A stretch of 64,000 bases of DNA from assembly GCA_024704765.1 (NCBI GenBank), contig JAKMXF010000015.1, positions 34,529-98,528 of the forward strand, written 5' to 3'. The position numbers and the translations under genes were made by a program. This DNA comes from Oopsacas minuta (taxonomy: Eukaryota > Porifera > Hexactinellida > Lyssacinosida > Leucopsacidae). This document shows, piece by piece, positions 56,675 to 64,000 of this stretch; the first letter of the stretch is position 1, and every line of letters starts with the position of its first letter. A model generated the notes under the pieces. That model did not search any database. It was not told the DNA's origin and saw nothing but the letters and a program-made list of their open reading frames with translations.

Positions 56675-59471
56675 TACTTTAAGTCAGGTTTTGGCACGCT
56701 TGAGTTGGGTTTGAAGCCCAAAATGTACAAAAGGGAGTACAATTGGACGATTTAACGGTTGATAAAATAATCTAATAACCTTGAGTTAGATATTCATCAA
56801 TCTTATCAGCTTGATTCTGGAATTCTAGTTTCTTATCAGCTGATTCTGGAGAGTCTTTTGTCAAATACATACTTATCTCATCCAATTTTCTATGAATCTG
56901 ATTAGACATCTGAAGTACAGACTGTAATAATGCATCCATTCTCTCTACACGACCTTCTTCATTAGATATCTCTGTTCTAATTCTAGATACATCAGCTGGG
57001 ATAAGTATCTTATTGTCTGTATAGTTAAGCACCTGTTATGAGACGATTATGATTAAAGCAAAAACAATCCTGCTGGGGAAGAATACTGGAAACCCAATTC
57101 TGCCTTCATTTCCGGTTTAAACTACTTTGAGCGAGCAGGCCATAACTACAAGGAAGTGGTTCCTAAACTAGTACCAATGGACGTTGAAAAGAATTGGGAC
57201 CCTGTTCGAGATTAATCACCTCATCAATATTAATTTTAGATAAGAATTCCCCAAATTCTCTATCTTTATCTTGAATAGTCTCACAAACACTTCTCAATAG
57301 ATTAGCCTCTCCTCTGAATACATTGAATTAGATTCTAAGACAGACATAGGGATGAGTGTACTGAATATGTCTTCTCCTAGTACCAGATTTATCTGAGGTT
57401 GAGAACTCTATTGGTTTCACTAACAGGGCCCCCGTGCATTTCTTCTAGTTCTGCATATTGTGGTACCTATAGGTGTGAAAATTAATCATATAATCGTGGT
57501 TCATTTGTTTGTTATTAACACTAACCAACTGGTGATATACATGCTGATTGGATTGAACTGAAGACTGAGATTTTGCCTGAACTAATTCAGTCAAATATTT
57601 GACAGCATTCTTCACAACAGGTTGTAGCACCTAACCTTACTGGCAGCAAGAATGTTATCCATTGCCAGTTGTAGGTGCCCAATAGATTGTCCGTAATTGG
57701 ATTCTTCTGAAGAAAGGGATTGACAGTAGTTAGCAACACATTGGTAGATATGGAATTTAGTTTGTAAGAATTTCTGTCAGTTTTTGTTCTTTTCAGCAAC
57801 TTGAGAACCGATCTGAGAATAATCACATAAAACGAACTGTAAACTAACACATATTTATCTTATATGAAATTAATTAGCACGTTCCATTGAGCTTCGATAT
57901 GACGGGAGTCGACAGTACAAGCAAATAAACAAATAAACAAACAAACTTGAGAATCCAATAGATCAATAGCTTTCTGGTACAGAGCAGAAACCTCCCATGC
58001 TACTTTAGATACAAAACTAGGTCTCTTCCTCTCTAGCAAGCTCTTCTCTACCATACACTCTTGAGCCTGTGCTAGCATCAAATTCTTACAGAATGCTACT
58101 ACCTCTGAGCTCATGTCTACCTATAAGTAACAGTTTGAAATACAAATGAATGAGGTGAAGCACTATGTAGAACGTCCTCCAGGGTACCAACAGCCCTGTC
58201 CCAGATATATTACATCATATTAATACCCGAGTATGAGAAGTAGCGATTTGAGATGCAAGAGATGTCTGCAGCAAGTAGAAGGCTCCTGCAGAGCATTGGA
58301 AATGAGTACAAACTGATCTAAGTTCATCTAGAAGATCTGATCCTAATTTATAAGTAATTATTGTGTCATATTATCAGCTGATTAGCCAGCAATAAATACA
58401 ATCTGTGCAGACAGCTTAGCAACACTATAATTAGAGGCACTATGTGAATAGGATAGTAAAACACTTTACAATATATCAAGCAATTGGTCTAACCGCCACT
58501 TAACACCTTCCAATGCCCTTGTTCCATCATATTTGCACAAATTGTAAATTTAGATTTTTAGACCGCTACGTAATGTATTGGAAAATGAAATAAACGTCAT
58601 TCAAAATGAATTACGATTAAGGTTGAGTCACAGGTTAATCGGACCAATGCATGGTCCAATGTGACACTATTAAGTAGAGTCTCCCGAAGCAATCCAAAAA
58701 TTTTTAGAATACTTCAAAATCCGCTTATATTAGAGAAATAAATAAAAACATAAGAAGTTAAGCTATTTATAGTACCTGGAGCGTAGCGCGCCTAGATTGA
58801 AGAGTATCGCAGAACTCTCAGAGAAGAGTAAAATATTGGCTGATTCCTTCTCTGTAAAAGCATCTGACCAAATGAAAGTCACCTGTTTAAGGAAATAATA
58901 ATAAACAAGTAACGTGTTATAGTGGAATATTTCACACATTTCATGTCTAAACATTGTAAATACAGTGACTTAGCGTCCTAATTAGTGTCACAATCTAAGG
59001 GAGGTGTCCACCGGGGAGAAAGGTTAGGAACTGATATTCTAACAGATTCATTCAAATAGGTTTGCCGAGCCTGCACGCAGACTTACCAGACAGGAGTTGT
59101 ACACACACACCCTCCCTCAGGAATCCTGCATTCATGACAATAAATACACCCAAAATCACATCTCAATTTGGCTCAATCAATTGTAACACATAAATATCAA
59201 TAAAAGGTGTGAAAATATGATTAACCTGCATATTCGATCTTGTAGCTGCGAATCTAGTAGGTAGCAGACACAATTGTGCGTAGTACATCCTGATATCTGA
59301 GGTACCATTATTGTCCCTTGAGGGTCGAACAGCTGACTCCCTCAGGTGATTAAACTCCCTAACCTCCTGTCTAAAATTGGTGGGGTCTTCTCCAAATTCT
59401 GTCCGTATGAGCTCAGCCAATGGGCTCGTTAGGTCGATACTAACACCTTGTTTGGAGGGTATAATGAACAT

Positions 59472-61724
59472 GGGTAGTCTCAATTAGTCCATGTATACGT
59501 GATCTATTTGAAGGTATTATACGTCTAGGTTAACCTCGAAATGTCAGATTTTGACAGTGTAAGACTTGTATAAGTCACATTATTTTCAAGTATTACATAA
59601 TTTGGTCAACTATGCTGAGATTCCTCATTAACAATTCGAGAACTACTGTTTGATGCAACTGAATATTTATATTTATCGCAGAAATCAGCCTAATAGAAGT
59701 TACGTCACAAAAAATTGTAGATTGAACGTATAAACGTAATATACATAATTCGTCTTCATTGAAAGACGAATTAAACAAGCTAGCTTTAAACTGTAATAAA
59801 CTGAAATATTATTAAATTAGGCAAGTGGAGTTTTATAAAATTTTCAATCGAAAATAAATGGAAATGAAGAAATAAGACAAATAATTAATCCTATTAAGAG
59901 ACTTTATTTGCAGCTTTTTAACATTAATAATCTTTCTATACCAATATTCGTATTTAGGGCCAGGCGCGTGTAATCCGGGGTGCGGCTATACGCGGCTAAT
60001 CAGAATAACTTTCTGAGGCCCCAGCGGATCCTAATTACCCGCACTTGACTGGCATGTGATAGATTATACTCTTATTGTTTAGTCCCCGGCACCCCCAGGA
60101 CAAAAATAGAAATATTCAATATGTTCAGTCTTGGATGAAAAAAGTATCACATGGCTGCAAACCATAAGTACAATTAATACAGACAAACCAGATGACCCGA
60201 TAGCTAATATACACCAATTGACGATAAAAACAAAACAACCAATCATCTAAACACTGAGTTATACATACGTATACTCAAATAATATCGTGTATGTATTTAA
60301 GGTTTTCCTGTAATAAGTGGACATTGCCCAGATTACCCAAGATTAAGTAGAGATGTTGTTTGGGATAAACGGACCCTTTTCGAATGTATAACTTTACTGC
60401 TTATGGAAGAGAGTCAAAAGATATCTTTTGCAATTGATTAGGGCAGAGGTGGGCAAAATTTTACCTGCGCGGGCCGCATTCTAATTCCAAATTTTTATGA
60501 GGGCAGTATTGACCTACGACTATGTTCCATGTTCTAATTTATTAGAGAAATTCTACTAGAAATTGTAAAATAAACAATAATCATACATAATAATTAACTA
60601 ATATTGTTAAATGAAATTTCCGAATGCGTAAGGAAGAGTAAGACAGTAATCAAATAATTAGAGTACTCAAATAACTTAAGCCAGGCGGCCCGGAGTTTGC
60701 CCACCCCTGGATTAATGGGTGGGCCCCTAAGCAGTGCCTAGTTTGCCTATTGGGTATCCGCCACTGAAACTAGTATCTGGACAATTAGGCAATCATCTGT
60801 GAGTTGGTATAAGCTTGTTTGGATATGTTGTGATAATGTCCTACAATATTAGGCTACTCCAATTAAATAATTCTTTCTAATACTGAGAGCAGTGCCGTCT
60901 TGCTATATGTGACTGGGGGTCCAGGCCCATAAATAGTATCCGAGCTCCCACATCATTACTCAAGAGACCAGAAAAATGTCAGTTTTCTGGACAAATTGAA
61001 AACCAAAAGTTATTTCTTGCGATGGGTTTAGCTCCTACACCTTACTGATTGTTTACAGCGTCCATAGTACTGAAGTTATCAATGACATCAGTCTAACTCG
61101 TGGCCCACCAGATTGAATTTGTGCCCCCCCCAGATTTCAAAGCCACATGACGCCACTGACTAAGAGTAATGTATACTGTAGATATGAATTATTTACATAT
61201 TAATCAGTGCTGTCAGCTCAGAACATATGTTATGGTTTAGATTAAAGTTCAGAATGAGATAGCAAAGAATCAATTACAGTATTTAAAAAACTCAAATCAC
61301 CGCTTGTGCCGTTTATATGAAGACCACTTTGGGAAGTTAAATTGTAGTTAAGAGTGGGATAAATACACAAAATTTTAAGGACTGAGGAAATGAATTTCCA
61401 CCAGCCAATGAAAATAAACAAGATTAGTAGAATTGAATAAGTAAAATAATATACAAATATTAATGAAGGAATAGACAGTACATGAGGTACAGGAAAGTAA
61501 ATAGTAAATCTAATCAAGAATAACACTAATGAAAGGAAATAGGTGAATACATAAAGTTAAGAAAGGGAAAGTAAATAAAATGAAAGATAGAAATACACAC
61601 ATAGATAGAGTTATATATCAAAATATCTGTAGACAGTTTACAGTATGAATACACACTACAATAACTCTATCTTGATTGTCTACTGTTATTGATGTTGGAT
61701 GCTTAGAGACTGGAATATTGTGAA
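59472..61724. other. Intergenic, repeat-rich
   Basis: No gene. Holds the hAT MITE at 60,444-60,709, a following GCCCCTAAGCAGTGCC word block (60,722-60,770), a repeat at 60,895-61,155 whose reverse complement lies near 30,183-30,330, and a CTCAAATCACCGCTTGTGCCG word at 61,291. Confidence 0.5.
60444..60709. mobile_element. Non-autonomous hAT element (CAGRGGTGGGCAAA ends)
   Basis: CAGAGGTGGGCAAAAT at the left and GTTTGCCCACCCCTG at the right, with CGGGCCGC/GCGGCCCG inside, are the ends typical of Charlie-like hAT elements. Flanks GATTAGGG and GATTAATG match at six of eight bases, an aged 8-bp duplication. 266 bp, no coding. Confidence 0.8.
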
Positions 61725-62455
61725 TTATTGGAATTCAGGATTGAAGATACAAATAGAATTAGAAGAATTATCAGCAATTAGAATGTTGTTAAAATTGTCA
61801 ATAAAGAATGAGTAGGGATTTCCTTGTCCCCGTGAGATTACATTCTTCTGGAGTATGAAGTTATGATTGAATATATGGATACAAGGATTAGATTCATCTA
61901 ACACATAAATGTATTCGTTAGAGAGTTTAACATCACCAGGGTGTGTGAATGAACCAAATAGTGATTTGAATTGGAAATCTTTTGAGAGTATTTGAACTCG
62001 ATTGTTAAAATAATCACAAATATAAATATCATCATTAGATTCATTGACTGCTATACCATAAGGATAGTTGAATTCTAATTCTCCTTTTCCTTGTTTACCA
62101 ATTCTAGAAATAAATTCACCATCAAGGTTATAATTTATATACAGTTGGCATGAGTAATTAATATCATACTCCTACAAATAACTAAGCTTCTTGGATAGGA
62201 CATCTTTCCTTCACCTCTACTGTCACCAAATTTGAATATATACCTAGCAGTACTGTCAAATACTTTAACAAAGTCATTGAGATAATCTGCTATATAAAGA
62301 TTTCCAGTCATCTTGTCAACTGTAACACAATTTGGATAGATAGGTTTATCACTTCCTCTTCCTCTCTTACTAGCACTCACTAGAGGTTGTATCTTGCTTG
62401 TGTAATCAATACCAGTTTTCACTGTCTCTGTTTCAATAGCAATAGCTGTGGCCAT
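61725..62455 (-). pseudogene. NHL-repeat protein, copy 3, short, one frameshift
   Basis: ATG 62455 (MATAIAIETETVKTG). It lacks the coiled coil of the other copies and starts almost directly with NHL repeats: YPNCVTVDKMTGNLYIADYL, DFVKVFDSTARYIFKFGD, then after one missing base near 62,135 NYPYGIAVNESNDDIYICDY and NNRVQILSKDFQF. It continues HPGDVKLSNEYIYVLDES and NSICIFNPEFQ before the stop at 61,725. About 242 residues if joined, enough for a five- or six-blade propeller. The missing base lies by a TATATAAATTA run, so an assembly error is possible. Confidence 0.75.
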
Positions 62456-63450
62456 TGTTCCTAAATTGATAGAAAGAGTTAATATAACTGAAAATGAGCT
62501 CAGATTGGAGAATTATAGTATCAGATGTGTACACATGTGGGCGTACAGAATGTTTGATTTAAGATTTTGTATACAGGTGGCTAATGCTTCAAAAATTGTT
62601 GGTTGCCCCATTTAGATAGTGCAGGCATAGTTACCAGGACTCATGATATTTTGGGGATATGAAGCAGTTTGACGAAATTTAATCCCATCGATAATTTATC
62701 TGAATCCTGTCAGATAAATACCGAAATCAATACCAGCGGTCAATTTCCCATCATATTATATGCCACATGGTTATATTCAGAGAATTTACCACAGGAATGT
62801 CACGGACTTCTTAAATACACATACTCTTACTTCGCTTTATGGTGAAATTTGAGTTGGCCGTTAACAGTATACATGATAAACTTCTTGATAGCCCATATTC
62901 CGCTAATGTAAGACACTGAAATGTATTATCGTCGTAAGTAATGTTTTGGGAGTCCAAATTGCCATATTGCTTTCTCGGAAATATTTGTCGAAGGTATTAC
63001 CTTTTACGACCGTATTTGGTTGATGTAGTGAAGTGGAAATCTTTCAAAACCAAATGTATTGGAACTGACAGAAGTTACAAAAATTAAAATTACATGAAGT
63101 GATATAATTACTGATATACGTAATGTGTTACTACTGCATTCTCTTGTGCATATTCGGAGATTTATGAGCTCTCAACTTATGTCCCAAGATATTGCAGAAC
63201 AGCAGCTAAACGGAAATAAACGAACGAATAGAACCACAATTCCCTGAGAAGAGCAGAACGCTTGATAACGCCAATATTAACTTAAGTAAACCAAACGAAC
63301 TGAACAGGTCATAGAACATTTTAATCCTTCATTAAACTACTGTATATTAAGATAGGTACACTTTTGTGAAAGTGGTCAATAATTTAGCGGTAGTTAATGT
63401 TTTCTTTGGCTATCTTGTAACGATTACATAACACAAAATCGCGGTCTCAT
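62456..63450. other. Intergenic, possible NHL debris
   Basis: No open gene. A patch near 62,755-62,790 (minus: CTGAATATAACCATGTGGCATATAA) faintly resembles the NPCGIAI region of NHL copy 1. This is weak. The divergent promoters of copy 3 (minus) and copy 4 (plus) should lie here. Confidence 0.35.
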
Positions 63451-64000
63451 AACTGTATATGTGTGCAAGAAGAGAAATTCAATTAATTATCGCAAATGAA
63501 GAGTCTACTGGTGTTCAGTTCGCCGAGTTAAAGGGAGCTGAAACCTTAGACTGATTTCTGAGTATTTACACAGAAAATCTGCACACAAATGTCGTACTTC
63601 CATAGTGTGTATAATTATGTTGCCACTAGTGCATGGTGCATTTAGTAATTAGATATTCAATATGCATAAGCGAGTGAGAACGGTATAATCCACTCTAAAT
63701 ATATTATCAGTTCTATACTAATTGCTTAGTAAACAGAACTAAGAAATGGCTACTGCACCAATCAACGAGAATCCTGTCTGTGAACCTGATAGCTTGATGC
63801 CAGTCCCTAACAAGCTACAGGACAGAATGAATACACTGAGAGAAGTGATTGATAGCAAGAAGTCACTCGTGAGGAGAGTCAGTGAAGAAATGAAAGAGCT
63901 AATTGAAGACAAGACTCAGCTGATTATCAGGGAATTGGAAGGGATCTGGGATGAAGTTAATCAAAGGATGAACAAGAGAAGAAGTGAAATCAATAAACAG
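63451..64000. repeat. Inverted segmental duplication, arm 2 (runs off the window)
   Basis: Matches the reverse complement of 21,937-21,765 plus 19,435-19,059 with few substitutions. It has a single CACTAGTG at 63,624-63,631, where arm 1 contains the 2.3-kb hAT element. Exactly 115 bases separate this site from the NHL ATG in both arms. Confidence 0.9.
63746..64000 (+). CDS. Coiled-coil/NHL-repeat protein, copy 4, N-terminal part
   Basis: ATG 63746; the 85 codons visible to the window end are open. They differ from copy 1 (18-19 kb) at three residues (Phe/Ile at 6, Ala/Val near 71, Asn/Ser near 80). The segment covers the start of the coiled coil (NKLQDRMNTLREVIDSKK). By comparison with copy 1, NHL repeats are expected beyond the window. 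Its upstream region lacks the hAT insertion, so it is the better candidate for the functional paralogue. Confidence 0.85.
   Translation, partial: MATAPINENPVCEPDSLMPVPNKLQDRMNTLREVIDSKKSLVRRVSEEMKELIEDKTQLIIRELEGIWDEVNQRMNKRRSEINKQ

Larger units (their letters stand above)
54573..59471 (-). pseudogene. BRO1/HD-PTP (PTPN23)-like gene lacking the phosphatase domain, multiple lesions
   Basis: Recognisable exons: 59471-59226, 58882-58776, about 58342-58231, 58120-57947, 57812-57526, 57466-57175, 57032-56780, about 56378-56270, 56232-56188, 56029-55901, 55693-55555, 55490-55168 and 54951-54573. The BRO1 domain shows LFNLGALRS, CTHFQCSAGAF and NLMLAQAQECMVEKSLLE; the V-domain shows MYSEE...NLLRSVCE and TLEQQLRRDIESDDITSHL, both closer to PTPN23 than to ALIX. 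Then GMKFYQNLDKKTLKLFETI and a Pro-rich tail. HD-PTP acts with ESCRT-III in endosomal sorting. Lesions: TGA at 57,779-57,777 where a conserved Trp is expected, one-base losses near 57,630, in the SEEKANLL region and before QINLVLGEDIF, a shift near 54,675, and unresolved phases at two junctions. No PTP domain follows before the NHL gene. Confidence 0.8.

Noticed and set aside
61242-61526. 94-codon hydrophobic minus-strand frame
   Set aside because: AT-rich random frame with no family signature, lying in a repeat-rich interval.
18033-62455. Programmed ribosomal frameshifting in the NHL and transporter genes
   Set aside because: The needed shifts differ in direction and context, with no common slippery site. 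Decay or indel error is the simpler reading, so it is kept only as a test in the findings.

Overview
The window is about one third GC, with multi-exon genes that use GT..AG introns of a few hundred bases and many DNA transposons. Gene content is animal: fibronectin-III receptor exons, tubby-like protein 4 with a SOCS box, an SH3BP5-type Rab11 GEF, MBT-domain protein, GLUT-type sugar transporters, URAD, coiled-coil/NHL proteins and a BRO1/HD-PTP relative. Short compact genes, several single-exon genes and the NHL paralogues suggest an early-branching animal. A sponge, perhaps a glass sponge, is a plausible but unproven guess.

Layout. 0.1-7.4 kb (minus): 5' part of a secreted or membrane FN3 protein with signal-peptide exon and seven FN3 exons, of which three neighbouring ones are broken. 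8.6-9.9 kb: DD37D Tc1/mariner-type transposon with TA target sites. 12.6-14.1 kb (plus): intronless sugar transporter with one frameshift. 16.3 kb: reverse-transcriptase scrap. 18.0-19.3 kb (minus): coiled-coil/NHL gene copy with a 2.3-kb hAT transposon inserted 115 bp upstream of its ATG. 24.0-26.5 kb (plus): intronless LRR-EGF transmembrane receptor. 28.2-28.5 kb: actin-family remnant. 28.9-29.4 kb (plus): URAD-like gene. 30.8-34.8 kb (plus): four-exon SLC2A12-like transporter. 35.8-37.1 kb (plus): SH3BP5-like. 38.3-39.8 kb (plus): a protein made of two MBT plus FCS-like finger units. 40.2-42.2 kb: decayed THAP/P-type transposon. 44.6-51.3 kb (minus): complete six-exon TULP4 orthologue. 53.0-54.2 kb (minus): second NHL gene, broken. 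54.6-59.5 kb (minus): BRO1/HD-PTP-like gene, broken in several places and without a phosphatase domain. 61.7-62.5 kb (minus): third NHL gene with one frameshift. 63.45 kb to the end (plus): inverted near-identical copy of the 19-kb NHL gene start, carrying the empty target site of the hAT element.

Two themes stand out. First, intact genes (LRR-EGF, URAD, GLUT12-like, SH3BP5-like, MBT, TULP4) sit beside genes with one-base indels and nonsense codons (FN3, BRO1, three NHL genes, actin, first transporter). This looks more like local gene decay than uniform sequencing error, although unpolished homopolymer indels cannot be excluded. Second, small TA-flanked and 8-bp-duplicating inverted-repeat elements fill most intergenic space and introns, some within 35 bases of start codons. 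I found no operon-like or obviously novel multi-gene defence or biosynthetic system. No tRNA, rRNA or CRISPR array could be supported.
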